Of a DNA stretch of 64,000 bases, positions 44,991-57,625 are shown one piece after another. Source of the stretch: Ariolimax columbianus. Its lineage: Eukaryota; Mollusca; Gastropoda; Stylommatophora; Arionidae. Under the pieces are notes generated by a model. That model was not told the origin of the DNA. It was given only the letters and a program-made list of their open reading frames with translations, and searched no databases. The DNA lies in contig JAVGWX010000005.1 of the NCBI GenBank assembly GCA_036924085.1, forward strand, positions 44,320,278 to 44,384,277, in the 5' to 3' direction. Both the position numbers and the translations under genes were made by a program. Position 1 is the stretch's first letter. Each line of letters starts with the position of its first letter.

Positions 44991-45855
44991 AACCGACATC
45001 GGCGACCAAACAGAGTTCTGGGATGTCGCCGACTCTGCCTCAATACGAAAGTACAGATGGGCCGGCCTTGTGGTCCGTACGACTGACCACAATTGACGAG
45101 GAAAATGTTTTTTCTTCTTCATAACTACAACCGTCTACTCGTTCGCCCGCTGACGAGATGCACATATGATCTGCATCACGCCGTTGGAACACTGGTATTT
45201 CGAGGCAAAGGACATGCACATGTTCAAGCAGCTTTTGGCTACCTGGCTTCATGTAACCGTGCCTAATTTAATACCAGGATACAAGTACTCAATTAAGTGC
45301 ACATATATTCATTCACTTATCTGGTTCCCTTTTAAACTCAGGGCTATCACTGATGATATCCGTTTCTTCCTATTCTGAGACATATTTTTGTATTCTGTCC
45401 ACCATAAACTCGCTTTCTGCAGTTCTTCTCCACGTGTAACTATGCCTTTCCATTTGTCTATTTCCCTGTCGGCTCCAACTCAAAGTAACATGTCTGTATT
45501 ACTAAACGTATTTCTAAATGCGTGTGATATCCATCTGCACGTTCTCTCCTCTATCGCCCGCTATGGTATTCGTTGCCCCAAGAAACGTGTTTGTTGTTGC
45601 GCTACTTAGACGCGAGTGCTACTCTTGACGACGTTCTTTGGTGGTTGGTTACAGGTGACCAGTGCATGTGGCCCTTTTCTGTTTATAGCAAATGCGTTTC
45701 AAGTCACATAAATGTCTTTTTAACAATATTCGATGACCATGTCGCTGGCTTTGTTGCTTCATGCATTACAATATTACATTTTTAACGGCATGATTCGAAA
45801 GTTGATGTTGTTATGAATAGATTTACTTTTCTGTGGGCCCTGAAAAGGGCGTTAA
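44991..45855. other. Unassigned stretch
   Basis: Nothing recognised; several 60-70-codon frames on both strands without motifs. Confidence 0.4.
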
Positions 45856-45859
45856 GTGG

Positions 45860-46310
45860 CAGGTTGCAGCAGTTCTCATCATATCCTGAGGTGGACCGGG
45901 ACCTCCAGGCGGTTTTGTTATGGTTAACGTCATATGTGTGCCACCTACTAATACGGGGATCACGTTGATCCATCTACCTCGTTAGTCAGGCTGCCATAAA
46001 ACAGTCCGTTCCCATGGAGAACTGCGTGACAGTGAGGCGGAGGTTTTGGCCAATATATTATACCTGACCCAGACTAATCCATTCGAGCTATATATTATAA
46101 CTGACCCTGAATAACACATTTGATCAGTTTATTTTACTGACCCTAACTAACATATACGACCAGTATATTTTATCTTACCCTGACTAACATGTCCGATCCG
46201 TATGTTTTGCCTGACCCTAACATTGTTCGATCAGTATGTTTTGCCTGACCCTAATATGTCCGATCAGTATGTTTTTGCTGACCAGACGAAAGTCTTCTCT
46301 TCCCTGATTC
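45860..46310 (-). repeat. Dispersed repeat DR-D, reversed, with 38-bp internal repeats
   Basis: Left part carries the reversed DR-D body (GGGGATCACGTTGATCCATC, CTCGTTAGTCAGGCTGCC). Right part (46035-46285) has about six diverged units of TGACCCTAACTAACATRTCC GATCAGTATGTTTTGCC. Confidence 0.7.
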
Positions 46311-46399
46311 GAATATAAAGGGGCAACTATTATGTCCCTCTCAAATCATCATCGTGAAGTGCCTTTGCCGGCTAGCATTGGCGATTATGGGCCTCCATT

Positions 46400-46690
46400 T
46401 CCCTTTATCACATTTGTCGGTTATCAGTTCCGCCTTTGATCACCTCCCATGTCATGTCTACAAGCTGTTCAATATTTTCTCTCTTTGTCTCTCTCTGTCC
46501 CTCTTGCCAGCGATGCTGCCCATTGTCACTGTGTGTTCCAGTCCGCCTCTTCTCATGATATACCCAAAAAAGCATAACTGTCTTGTTCTGATTTTTGTCC
46601 AAAGCTGTCTTTGTGTCTGTGCTTCCCTGAGAACCACGTTATTCGATTGATTGAATTCTTTGCGATCCATTCTTCAGTTAAACCCTTCAA
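46400..46690 (-). mobile_element. LINE RT C-terminal fragment (FFGYIMRRGG family)
   Basis: TRQLCFFGYIMRRGGLEHTV, TMGSIAGKRDRERQREKILN, SLVDMTWEV: the C-terminal basic region (usual FGHVMRR..E..V..G...GKRGRGRQR) of a non-LTR RT. Two adjoining frames overlap. Confidence 0.78.
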
Positions 46691-47340
46691 ATTCATGGTT
46701 GATAATTTGTACGAGATATCATCATTTCTACAAAGGAAGAATAATCTAAAAGTCGTGAAATAAAAATCAAAGGGACGTAGCCAAAACTTAAAATAAATTT
46801 GCGATAAACAAATACGGGCAGAGGGGATGTTTACAAACATTAAAAGAAACAACAACCTAAGTTACTACCAAACAGTTTTCTTCTGGCATAAAGGACGAAA
46901 CAAAATATAATAATTTATTAATCATAGTAATAACGATGTAATAGAAAAATGATTTTAATATTTTCTCTGATAAACACCCTTGCTGTTTCGCATTTACTAA
47001 GAGAGTCGGAGTAACTATTCGTAGATTATTGAAATTGAGCGGTGTACGGCTCGTAACGTATTCTTTCAGTTAAACTAAGAGAACAATATACTTTAGTCGA
47101 CGTGCCTTCACTCCGACAAGATAATAAGACCGGGCATGGCAATAACAATAAAACGAAATAATGGTTTGTCTTGCAAAACAGTTTAGAGAGCATGAACACA
47201 CGGAAAGCCCGTTGATTGACACACAGGCCAATGGAATTAAGAACGCTCAAGGAAAGGTGAATGTGAAATCGATAACACAGGTACGATTTGGTGGCTTAGT
47301 AGGAATAATTCGATCTAATTTGGCTCTTAGCTGTTCATGT
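46691..47340. other. AT-rich spacer
   Basis: No motif recognised. Confidence 0.45.
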
Positions 47341-47344
47341 ATTA

Positions 47345-47800
47345 TTTAGATCTCAAACACCTTTCAATTTCGGGGGAATTACCTTAACCGTATCTCAATT
47401 ATTTTAAAAATATTTAGAAATATGTTAATCAGCTTGTTTCTGTAATTTTCTCACGTGTCTCAATGATTATCACAATATTCAGATTTGTTTGTCACATTTG
47501 CTATAATTACCTCACGTTTCTCAATTATTATAACAATCAATGTTTCAATATGTTCTCACTTTTTTATATAATTACCTCACGTGTCTCAACCATTATAACA
47601 ATATTTATATATGTTTCTAATTTTTTCTATAACTGCATCACGTGTCTCAATTATTGTTACAATATTTAGGCATCACGTATTTACAGTATTTGTTCTCGTA
47701 TCTCAATTATTGTAATAATAGTTAGGTACCATATGTCTTTCTGAGTTTTTATATAATTTCCTCGCCAGTGTCTAATATTGCAAGTAGATGTCACGTCTCT
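47345..47800. repeat. Degenerate ~62-bp tandem repeat
   Basis: TCTCAA anchors at 47393, 47457, 47518, 47584, 47646 and 47700 with shared ACCTCACGTGTCTCAATTAT and ACAATATTTAGATATGTTTC. Old and strongly diverged. A similar decayed series lies at 48330-48600. Confidence 0.7.
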
Positions 47801-48024
47801 AAGTTTATTTTAAATAACTAGAATCTCGCATATTGCCCTTTTATTATTGCATCAAGTAATCTACACAGTTACTGTTGATTTAGTTACATCTCGCCTGTCT
47901 CTCTTTTATTCTTGCATGAATTGAAAGTCTCGGTCATTGCTTACATAATTAGACATTTCTTCTCCCATATATTGCGTCATTGGTTAGATACTATATGTGC
48001 ATTGTTATTGCAATATTTTACCCT

Positions 48025-48028
48025 CCAT

Positions 48029-48062
<34 letters not shown>

Positions 48063-48248
48063 CACGCACGCGCACGAACACTACTCCCATGCGATAATAT
48101 GTGTGTGAATATATATATATATATGCATGCACATATAATATATGCGTATATAATGCGTATATAATAAATATTTATAAGGGCGCGTGCGTGTGTGTGTATG
48201 TAAGTGAATGTGGTTATGTGCGTGTGTGTGTATGTAAGTGAATATGGT

Positions 48249-48290
<42 letters not shown>

Positions 48291-48300
48291 TGTGTACTTA
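48025..48300. repeat. (CA)n-(TA)n-(TG)n inverted microsatellite
   Basis: CACACACAAACACACACACA then ACGCACGCGCACG on the left, TATATA and ATATGCGTATAT in the middle, GCGCGTGCGTGTGTGTGTAT and (TG)n on the right. TGTGTGTATGTAAGTGAAT with TGGTTATGTGCG / TGGTTGTGTGCG is a 48-bp duplicate inside the right arm. Confidence 0.9.
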
Positions 48301-48329
48301 TATATTATGACAGTTATTTTAATTACTCT

Positions 48330-49030
48330 GGAAACTTTCAACAACCATTCGTGACTCACCTACTCAGCAGCATGCTACCAATCCCAGTAATTGATCCATT
48401 ATTTCAATTATTCCAGGATCACTGAGACCTCAAACGTTTTTTTTACTTATTCTGTCAAATATTGATGTCTCATACGTATTTCATTTATTTTTGGAAACAT
48501 TGTGAATCCCCATACGTCTTTCATTTATTCTAGAAAATGTTGAGACTTCATAAGTCTATGACTTATTTTGGAATCATTTTCGCAAGACCTATAGCTGAAA
48601 TGTTAACGCAACATTTGTCCATTCCTTTTCGCGTCTAATACATCATTCAACCGTCTTACAATTCAAGTGGATAGCCGACAGCGACATTCAATGAAAGGAC
48701 TTAACGTTCTCTCTCCAATAAATACATGCCGCTTTCTGCGAGTTTTTTTTTTAAACATAAAACGTGGGTGATTGGCTTTTCAAGGGATCAAAGCCAATTC
48801 TGATTGTGGCAATCGATTGTGCAACAGACAGAGAGAGAAGCAGAGAAATAGAAAGAGAGTGAGAAAGAGAAAGGATATGAGGAAGTTTTACTGGACAAGA
48901 TCTGAAATTAATAAAAACTATTATCTCGTGCAAAATGTCTTCGAGAAGATGGTTAAAAGATTAAATCGTGGGATGATAACGTTACCTGAATCAGCGTCCG
49001 TCACCGTGTGCCATACAGGTGGATGAATAC
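48330..49030. other. Degenerate repeats then spacer
   Basis: 48330-48600 repeats ATTTCATTTATT, GGAAA and GACCTCATACGT motifs at about 60 bases. The remainder has no recognisable feature. Confidence 0.5.
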
Positions 49031-49039
49031 AATGTAGGG

Positions 49040-49935
49040 TCTCCACATTGATTTGACTCTAGTCTTAGGACAATAATAGATCTCTACACTATTCCGTCCC
49101 TAATGTACAGACAGTAATATACATCTACACTATCCCGTCATTAATGTAAAGACAATAATAGATCTCTACACTATCCCGTCCCTAATGTAAAGACAATAAT
49201 AGATCTCTACACTATCCTGTCCCTAATATAAAGACAGTAATAGATCTCTACACTATCCCGTCCCTAATGTAAAGACAATAATAGATCTCTCTACACTATC
49301 CCGTCCCTAATGTAAAGACAGTAATATATCTCTACACTATCCCGTCCCTAATGTAAAGACAATAATAGATCTCTACACTATCCCGTCCCTAATGTAAAGA
49401 CAATAATAGATCTCTACACTATCCCGTCCCTAATGTAAAGACAAAAATAGATCTCTACACTATCCCGTGCCTAATGTAAAGACAATAATAGATCTCTACA
49501 CTATCCTGTCCCTAATGTAAAAACAATAATAGATATCTACATTATCCAGTCCCTAATGTAAAGACAGTAATAGATCTCTACACTATTCCGTCCCTAATGT
49601 AAAGACAGTAATAGATCTCTACACTATCCAGTCCCTAATGTAAAGACAAAAATAGATCTCTACACTATCCCGTCCCTAATGTAAAGACAAAAACAGATCT
49701 CTACACTATCCCGTGCCTAATGTAAAGACAATAATAGATCTCTACACTATCCTGTCCCTAATGTAAAGACAATAATAGATCTCTACATTATCCAGTCCCT
49801 AATGTAAAGACAGTAATAGATCTCTACACTATTCCGTCCCTAATGTAAAGACAGTAATAGATCTCTACACTATCCAGTCCTTAATGTAAAGACAGTAATA
49901 TATCTCTACACTATCCCGTTCCTAATGTAAAGACA
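49040..49935. repeat. 41-bp satellite, subfamily 1, about 22 units
   Basis: TAATAGATCTCTACACTATC then CCGTCCCTAATGTAAAGACA; starts at 49151, 49192 and 49233. A multi-unit block recurs (the GTGCCTAATG unit appears at 49468 and 49712), suggesting a higher-order copy. Confidence 0.94.
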
Positions 49936-50400
49936 TCATTGGAACTCTACACTCTCCCGTCCCTAGTGTGAGGGTATTATTGGAACTCTACACTCTCCCG
50001 TCCCTAGTGTGAGGGTATTATTGGAACTCCTCACCCTCCCGTCCCTAGTGTGAGGGTATTATTGGAACTCCTCACCCTCCCGTCCCTAGTGTGAGGACAT
50101 TATTGGAACTCTAAACCCTCCCGTCCCTAGTGTGAGGACATTATTGGAACTCTACACTGTCCCGTCCCTAGTGTGAGGACATTATTGGATGTGAGGACAT
50201 TATTAGAACTCTACACTCTCCCGTCCCTAGTGTGAGGACATTATTAGAACTCTACACTCTCCCGTCCCTAGCGTGAGGACATTATTAGAACTCTACACTT
50301 TCCCGTCCCTAGTGTGTGAGGACAATATTGGAACTCTACACTCTCCCGTCCTTAGTGTGATGACATTATTGGAACTCTACACTCTCCGTCCATAGTAGAA
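49936..50400. repeat. 41-bp satellite, subfamily 2, about 11 units
   Basis: TGTGAGGACATTATTGGAAC then TCTACACTCTCCCGTCCCTA. Homologous to and the same length as subfamily 1, with an abrupt switch around 49935. One unit is truncated at about 50189. Confidence 0.93.
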
Positions 50401-50689
50401 TGGAGACGTAGGAATATATGTTGTTTATACATATCAATAAAACGAAACCCCTAATTCATCCACTGATCAATTTTGTTCAAACTGCTTGGATGAATTAAAT
50501 GCATTTAAGCACTGTTGCAAAATTAATGAACAACACAACAGGATAATTTCAGCAGTTTTTAATTCCTTATAGATGCAGTGTCAGTTCTGCAAGAAACTAA
50601 GGAATAATAAAGTGTCACAACTGAAAATAATCAAACTGCAAGCCAAATAAAGGATAGTGCTACAGTGGATACCATCACACTGGGGTATA
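50401..50689. other. Spacer
   Basis: AT-rich; nothing recognised. Confidence 0.4.
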
Positions 50690-51080
50690 CCATGAATCGA
50701 GTCAAGTAAACAAAGTAGTAAACGAGGGAGCAACATTATAACAAAAAGAAGAATCGATTATCTCCCAGGAAAAGAAGACCATTATCTGAACAGTAGAGAA
50801 TGTCCACCAACAGAGGGACAGTTATTACTACTTTGGTCAAGCGGAGCAGGCGATAGTGTTCTATATAAGAACATGAATGAAAAGCCACTTGCACAGATTA
50901 AAATTGGCGCCAGCACTGATGTGTACGCGCGGACAAACAACACAGACAGAAGAACATATTCTAAAAGACTGTTGTACTCTTAGGAAAATGCATAATGTAC
51001 ACAGTCCCATGAGACGAACATCTACACAGCGATAATTGAGAGTGTTAAAGAATTCTAAACCACAATCTCCTTTAACTTGA
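50690..51080 (+). mobile_element. LINE C-terminal Cys/His tail, decayed
   Basis: Across frames: LAQIKIGASTDVYARTNNTD, with TEEHILKDCCTLRKMHNVHS in another frame, corresponding to the usual C.CG...T.EHIL..CP of RNase H-type LINE tails. Frame breaks throughout. Confidence 0.5.
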
Positions 51081-51284
51081 GAACTGCACTTCACGTGTAA
51101 GCATAATGAGCAAGTAAATACGAGAACTACGTTTTTCGGTACACAGCTTTTATTTATACTAATTTATGTTTCTTTGTTTTCGGGACTACGGGAGTGACGT
51201 ATTGTTTATTTTGGTGTGCCTTTTGTGAATTGGTGTATTTTGTTGAAAAATCAATGTCAAAATTGGAAAGATTAGCTGGTGGAG

Positions 51285-51400
51285 CATTAAAAGCGCAGCT
51301 GTTAATGCACTGATTTACCAGTCAAATGATTTGGGTTCGATCTCTATTTGGTGAGGATTGTTTCCATCTCAAAACGGTCCCGTGGTCAATGCAATCTGAA
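51285..51400 (+). mobile_element. tRNA-like SINE head
   Basis: GCTGGTGGAGCATTAAAAGC (A-box-like) and TTTGGGTTCGATCTCTATTT (B box) at roughly tRNA spacing. No match to the other SINE bodies. Confidence 0.4.
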
Positions 51401-51514
51401 AATGTTGGTACCAGAAATAGTCTAGAAAATGTAGGTGGTCGGCGTCCTGCTGGCCTAGTATGCAGTTGGTCAAGATAATTTGGGCCTAAGACCATATTTT
51501 CAATTATCCCACGT

Positions 51515-51690
51515 TTAAGATTGATTGATTGATATGATTCATTTATTGACTGATTGATTGGTATGATTGATTGATGGATTGATTGAAATGATTGATTGAC
51601 TGATTGATATGAATGATTGACTGATTGATTTATTTGCTTTAATATGATTGATTGATTTATATGATTTATTGATTGATTGATCTCTATGTG
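51515..51690. repeat. (GATT)n imperfect microsatellite
   Basis: GATTGATTGATATGATTGAT type repeats for about 170 bases. Confidence 0.93.
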
Positions 51691-51699
51691 TAGGTGCTT

Positions 51700-51885
51700 C
51701 GTATTTGTACGTATGTTTATGTGCCTCACTATAAGCCTGTGTGTGCATCTGTGTATGTATGTGTGTCGCTCTGTACGTGTATGTATGTGTGTCTCTCTGT
51801 ACGTGTATGTATGTGTGTCTCTCTGTACGTGCATGTATGTGTCTCTGTAAGTTTATGTTCGTATCCGTGTGTGTTTCTCTGTGTG
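51700..51885. repeat. GTAT/GTGT-rich tandem repeat
   Basis: TGTGTSTCTCTGTACGTGTA TGTA units of about 29 bp, four copies, in a TG-rich tract. Confidence 0.88.
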
Positions 51886-52984
51886 AGAAAACGAAAAGAA
51901 CTGTTCTCTTAAAACACGTACAACCAACGTTCTACCATTTACTCACAAACGGTAGCATAAGCTGTGCTACACCGATGACCTTTAATTCTAAGTACATTTA
52001 ATATCATTTATGCACATGTAACCTGCACTTTTTTCAAGTGATGAATCCTAAACGAAAGTGTGGTGTCAATTTTGACCATCAATATTCTCCCCCGAAATTA
52101 GTTTCAGATAATTTTCTCCGCAGCATAAGCCTAATTTTGTGGAGACTGTGCCACATTTGTTATCGTCTTATCTCCCGTGTCTGAGCCGTTGAATCAACGC
52201 GCCCCAAATAACATTGTTGTTCCTCGTGTACAGACTTCATTCCTTCCCTTTTCTCCACTACTATTTTTTATAAAACAACTTCATAAAAAGCTGGCAGTAT
52301 AACCAGACTCCATTATGAAAATAATGATAGAGGTAGTGGGTTAGTTCTGAAATGGTTAGCTGAGAACTCTTATGGCAGCCGTTGTGTCAGACTTCAAATC
52401 CTTATTTCAGCTGGTAGAGAATGGCTAGCTAAGGCACGGCTGTAGATGACTCAAAATCTTCGGTTGCTGGTGATGATTCTGTTTTCTTTGCCACACTGGG
52501 ATTCTGGGCAAGGACATAAGCGCCATCATTGACAGTACTCTGCCTCAGCTTGATTACATAGATGATGAAGTGAACACAAGAAAAGCTAGGGCGGGTGCGG
52601 AATTTGGCAGAATATGTATTTGTTGTCCCTGATGACGGCCTTTTGGTCGTAACGTAGGACTTGTTTGTGTTCTCGTCTCGGTGCGGTATCTGACCAAACG
52701 CATTTTTTTATTTTGGTTAAATTTGATTTTAATCTACTTTAAACATATGTTTTCATCTAATTTTTCTAGAAGAATTCGTACTAAGGTGTGGTATAGGCTA
52801 GAGACAATAACAAAACACAAATAAAGGTTTACGCTTGTATATGCGTGTGGGATCTGGACAGTCTATAGTCGCTATGTCGGGAAATTAACATCGCTTCCAC
52901 ATGCACTTCTAGCAGAACCTACTGCCGATCAGATGGAAGGACATGGTGCCAAATACAGATATGCTAGCGCGATCGAGGATGTCC
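51886..52984. other. Unassigned stretch
   Basis: No gene. 52600-52690 contains CCTGATGACGGCCTTTTGGT CGTAACGTAGG, which looks like part of a dispersed element, but I see no second copy in this window. Confidence 0.4.
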
Positions 52985-53850
52985 AGCATCATCATCATGA
53001 AGCAGGTTCTGTATAGAATGTCGCTCCCATTAGTCTCTCTAAAAGAAACTATTTCCCTTGCCAAAACTCCAGCCTCCGCCACAATCATATCCAGACATCC
53101 CTAGATATCTTGGTGCCAATGTCCTCTTGGTCTACTCCTGCCTCTTTTGCCTGGTACCATACCGTCAGTCACTGTTCTCTCAAGACCGTTGTGTTTCTTG
53201 ATGTGACCAAAATATTTACATTTTCTAGCCAAAATGGAATTGATAAACCAGTTCTCCTCTATGCTCAACTCTTGCCGAATGTCTACATTTGTCTTTTTCT
53301 CTGTCCAATGTATTCTTAATATCTTTCTGTAACATTTTGACTCGAAGCATTCGATTATTTGTCTAAAAGTTTTGTAAATCGTCCATGATTCGCAGCCATA
53401 CGCTTCCACAGGAAATAAACAAGCTCTCACGACTTTTACTTTTGTCATTTTGTTGGTGCTCTGCCATAATTTCTTCAGTCTGTTCAGTTTCTGCATTGCC
53501 ATGGCTATTCTTCTTATGATTTCATTCGAGAGGTCGCCATTTTTGTCAATTCTGGAGCCCAGATATTCAAAATGCGTGTATTGATCTATTTCCTCACCAC
53601 CTACTGTAAAGTTATGTTGACATTGTGTTATGTCGGTGGTCATTATCTTTGTTTTGTTTATGTTTATAAACAGGTTTGTATCTTTACTGTGTAGATATGC
53701 AGATGAAATAATTGCTCTAGCCCTTCTGCACTTCTTGATAGTATCACTGTGTCGTCTGCTAATGGTAATTCTGGAATCTCGTACCCGCCAATCGTAAATG
53801 TATAAAAACTTTCAATGTTCTCTCTCAATGTCCGTATGTCAGTATACACA
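52985..53850 (-). mobile_element. LINE reverse transcriptase, palm to C-terminus
   Basis: Minus strand: YEIPELPLADDTVILSRSAE GLEQLF (the A/F-ADD catalytic box, here LADD), a one-base frame change, then FTVGGEEIDQYTHFEYLGSR IDKNGDLSNEIIRRIAMAMQ, VVRACLFPVEAYGCESWTIY, ESKCYRKILRIHWTEKKTNV, KYFGHIKKHNGLERTVTDGM, VPGKRGRSRPRGHWHQDI, then after a stop MIVAEAG and TNGSDILYRTCFMMMM toward the 3' end. Reference copy for the family whose pieces lie at 4185, 14510, 30180 and 39390. Confidence 0.88.
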
Positions 53851-53869
53851 CCATGATATATGCATCACA

Positions 53870-54125
53870 GCTGAAATGGGCTGGTCATGGAGTAAGCATG
53901 TCGGATCAACGTCTATCAAAAGAGTTGCTTTATCGTGAGCTCCAAAAGGGCCAGAGAGTAAGCGGTGGTCAACAGATAAGGGTACAGCGAGGCGCTTAAG
54001 AGGTCACTGATCCAGTGCGGTGTTAACCATGATGGCGGGGAAAGAATCACTACCAATCGCCCAGACTGGCGCAGCACTATTGCTGAGGGTGTTCAGAGAC
54101 ATGAGGCATCAACAATAAATTAGAC
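53870..54125 (+). mobile_element. LINE C-terminal fragment, opposite orientation
   Basis: SQLKWAGHGVSMSDQRLSKE LLYRELQKGQRVSGGQQIRV QRGA, then frame-shifted WRGKNHYQSPRLAQHYC/ RPDWRSTIAEGVQRHEAST. It is the C-terminus of a different LINE, head-to-head with the element at 52985-53850. Confidence 0.75.
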
Positions 54126-54420
54126 TATACAGAGACAAACGCTGTGCAAGTTGGTTCACATCAACCCTTCTTCAACCCAAAACATTCTTCAACCCATTTC
54201 CTTGTACTAAATGTGATAGACAATTCCTGGCCCGGCTCATTTAGTCATCATTGAACTCATGTAAACAGTCAATTGGGAACAAAGGCGTCCTCTTTTATTA
54301 CGATGGACAAACATTGGGCGTCGATTCGGGTGACATTTTAAAGTTGCATCACACAGTAATAGATGAATCAGCAATGAATGAACTGCATTTCTTTTTTTTC
54401 TTGTTGTTTTTGTTGTTGTT
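54126..54420. other. Spacer
   Basis: Nothing recognised. Confidence 0.4.
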
Positions 54421-54424
54421 TGTT

Positions 54425-54655
54425 TAGCGTTCGAATTATTTCTCTATTCCCCAAAGGCGGTGCGCCTTTCACTATGTTTTCATTTTTGTGCCTGTCTGCC
54501 TAGTGTATCCGACTTCGGCATGCATTGTATGTAAGGGTCTGCTTCCTCCTGTATTTTCTAAGGGTTTGTTTCCCCGGGATAACGGCCGGTGCTATGATAG
54601 GGAGCGAACGAGCACCTTTGGGTTGTCCGCAGTGTCACTTAACCACAAGTCCCCG
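54425..54655 (-). mobile_element. tRNA-derived SINE-V, reversed copy
   Basis: Minus strand: GGGACTTGTGGTTAAGTGAC (A box), GCTCGTTCGCTCCCTATCAT (eroded B box), ACCGGCCGTTATCCCGGGGA AACAAACCCTTAGAAAATAC, AGTCGGATACACTAGGC, GGGGAATAGAGAAATAATTC GAACGC. Same family as 30549-30800; tail is AACAAACAACAACAAAAAC. Confidence 0.85.
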
Positions 54656-54689
54656 ACGTTCCCGATATACTGTATAACTTTGAAATCAA

Positions 54690-54845
54690 ACGAAGGTCGA
54701 GCTAAGTGCAGATGAAACAGGCATGTGTACAACTAACGAGCTTACGTGAACCATCAGTATCCATACCCTCCATTCTTTTCTCAGGTCGAGCACCTATGGG
54801 TATTCCTAGAGTAGCAATGTCGAATCTTAAGAATACAACAAAACA
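54690..54845 (+). mobile_element. RNase H-LINE 3' end scrap
   Basis: ACGAGCTTACGTGAACCATC AGTATCCAT and GAGCACCTATGGGTATTCCT AGAGTAGCAATGTCGAATCT TAAGAA match the 3' ends at 21245-21345 and 60175-60285. Confidence 0.65.
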
Positions 54846-57189
54846 CACTTTTAAACAAATACATCTTCTCAAATCTATACATTGGTCGTGGGTCAGGCAG
54901 ATATAGCCAAGCAAGTATTGCCGCTGTTAACCAGTAAAATCGGGACATTAAGAATACACGTTAAGTGAACATGGAGAAACCAATCATTTACAGAATGTTA
55001 GATGAAGAATTGACAATGAACAGATTCTATGAGTTTAAAATCAAACGTTGATTGAATAATGATATGAGACCGGATATTGAGTACGCGCAGCACACGAAGA
55101 CCAGTATTTAGACCCCACATCACTTCCGGAAAGAGGATGAGCATCTTCCGGTCTGCTTGGGGAGATTGATGTATATTCTGTTTAAAAATATCAATCAAGC
55201 TCAATTTCATTCAATATTATGTATCCACGTTATTTTTTCTAGATGTGGAATAGTGCAGTCTTTTGTCAAGCGCAGTCTGCACGGTCGTTCCAAACATGAT
55301 TTTCTAGTGTTTATTGAACAATGTCCGTCCATTGTTTTCATAGTCTTCATCTGATTTTGAAGGTTTGTTTTAAGGTCTTGTCAGTTGTCGAAATCATTAT
55401 ATAGTCTGTCAGTTAACTCTTTAAGGACCTGATTATTTTTAGTTTGGACCAAATTCATTTTCAGCTGCCTTTTGTATGTTAGTACTTCGCACCATAATAA
55501 AGATAAACATATTAATATTATATATCACTGGGAAGGAAAAATGGTTTTAAAAAATGAAAATATCAGTAAATTGTTGATAATTGATTATTTGGCAGAAAAA
55601 AACAGGTTGTAAAAACAAAATAAATTTAAAAAGCAGATAATTTAAACGTCAAAATATTGTAATTCACCTAAATCTGTCTTGGTTTAGAGTGTTGTCATAC
55701 ACAGTAATTAAAATTAATACAAAACCCAGTGCATTTGATGCATTTATGTACAAAATTATTGAACTTATGTGCATGTGTCTCAATAAAAAATATGAGAAAT
55801 ATATCGAAGTAGACGCAGTGAACACACTGTAATGTACATAAACAACGCGGCTGCGACAGCTAACGCTTCTCGTCTTGGTAAAGTGTCCTTAAGAGAACTA
55901 TTCTAGTGTTAGGAGTAAAGTATCCGGTCACATAAAAACCTGAATTGACGTTCGCACAAAAAAACTTGTTGTCCAATATAGTGGCTAAAGGTCCTGTAGG
56001 GTTTCGTTGAAGATTCCCTTTAGTCGCTGTAAGCTCTGGAAAGAGTTAACGTTCTTTTCTGGGCGCAAGAAACAGCAAACATACTTATCTTGGGCGCTGA
56101 ACAATAACAACGCATTACAGTATGGTCGAGATGTCTCAATGTTCGAATTGTGTGGTAAGCGTACTTGTATATTGATCGTTTGTTATGTAATAGTATGCTG
56201 CTCAGTTTGAGATACTTATAATTCAGATATAACCATACTTATTGTCATTTCAAAATAAGTTTGATGGAGTTAGCAATAGTCTCTTGTGGAACTTTGCTTT
56301 CTTTAAATATGTGCTATTTGAAATTGGGCATATTGAGCTCATTAGCCTTGGTTGGCAGCCAATCTAAGAGAATGTGAACTGAATCCGGGTAGACGAAGCT
56401 CGTAATCCTGTTCAGGCAGTTCGCCTAGAAAAGGAGGAACTCTGATTTTAAACTCACAAGTCCCAGAGACTACTGGCTAGTTTTGGGGCGATGAGAGTAT
56501 CAAAGGATGTCTCGAGTAACTAGCATCTGCGGGTAACGACTCCACTCCCTTGTAGAAACTTCGGAAGAGGGTAGGGCTACGGAGTAAACCCAGACAGAAA
56601 ATCAAGATTGGTAGTACCTTAGACGGATGGTTTCAAAATTGCGAACACATCCTGCAGCTGAGCTGGTGCCAAACTGTCATGGTTTGCATTCCTTTGGATT
56701 ACACCAGCGAGGCCGAGAGGGGGATCCTGCAGTTTGTGCAGCCCAGGCTCTCCATATTCAGCGCCCAGGCTTGCGCCCTGAGAGGCTACTCACAGGTTGC
56801 CACGCGCATGATATGCAAAGAATAAGGCGCCTAAAAGTGAATGAATGAAGTTGAAATATGCAAATGTATGAAGAATTAATGAAAAACTATGAACAAGTAG
56901 AAGAGGAAAAGAAGAACCAGACGAAGAATAAAAAAGGAAATAAGAAATGAAATTGTAAAAGAAGAAGAAGGAGGAGGAGAATAAGCAGAACAACAACAGG
57001 ACCATCAAAGAAGAGGAAGAAAATAAAAAATAAGGAGAGACGTGTTAGTCAAAGCGGTAATGTGTAGGGAAAACGAAAAAAACCTGAAAAAAGATTATTT
57101 AAATCAAAAGAAAAAAACAACAACAGTTGCCATAGATGTCGTCACTGTTTTATTGGCATTGCACTTCTTTATTATCATATATTTGGTTG
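54846..57189. other. Long unassigned stretch
   Basis: AT-rich to about 56340. 56345-56850 is GC-richer (CTCACAAGTCCCAGAGACTA, GGGTAACGACTCCACTCCCT) and may be the 5' untranslated part of the LINE that starts at 57190; this is a guess. 56860-57060 is purine-rich. Confidence 0.4.
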
Positions 57190-57330
57190 CCCCAACAAAG
57201 CAGACACGACGTTGAAGACCACAACTTGCAATGTCAAGACCCTGGCGGTGAAATTCTAGAAAACTTCATGCAGGAAGGACTGACGGACATATTTTCAATT
57301 TGGCTCCAATTTTCTGACAACTAAATTATA
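57190..57330 (+). mobile_element. LINE endonuclease N-terminal scrap
   Basis: TTLKTTTCNVKTLAVKF resembles the TWNVRTL motif that opens the LINE endonuclease, followed after a stop by ENFMQEGLTDIFSI (usually ELERYRLDILG). Only about 45 codons. Confidence 0.4.
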
Positions 57331-57482
57331 CCGGCACTCTCCTCCAAAATAAGAACTATTTCTTCGCATTCTGTTGACGCGGATTAATTTGGTTTAACCA
57401 GCTCTGCCTAGTGTCATTCTTTTTGGTGACAGGAGGCATTCTGGGAAAAATATTCACATTTTGTTACTGAATGCTTTCTGAT

Positions 57483-57497
57483 GTGTGTGTGGGAGTG

Positions 57498-57532
<35 letters not shown>

Positions 57533-57625
57533 GGGTTGGTGTGTGTGGGTGTGTTTGTGGGAGTGTGTGTGTGCGTAGGGGTGTATGTGCGTGTGTATGT
57601 GTTTGTTTCTGTGACTGTGTTTTGA
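57483..57625. repeat. (TG)n microsatellite
   Basis: GTGTGT with GGGTGT and GGGAGT interruptions. Confidence 0.94.

Noticed and set aside
52985..54125. A second twin-primed LINE (two head-to-head parts)
   Set aside because: Both parts are C-terminal and belong to different LINE families, so they are two separate insertions.
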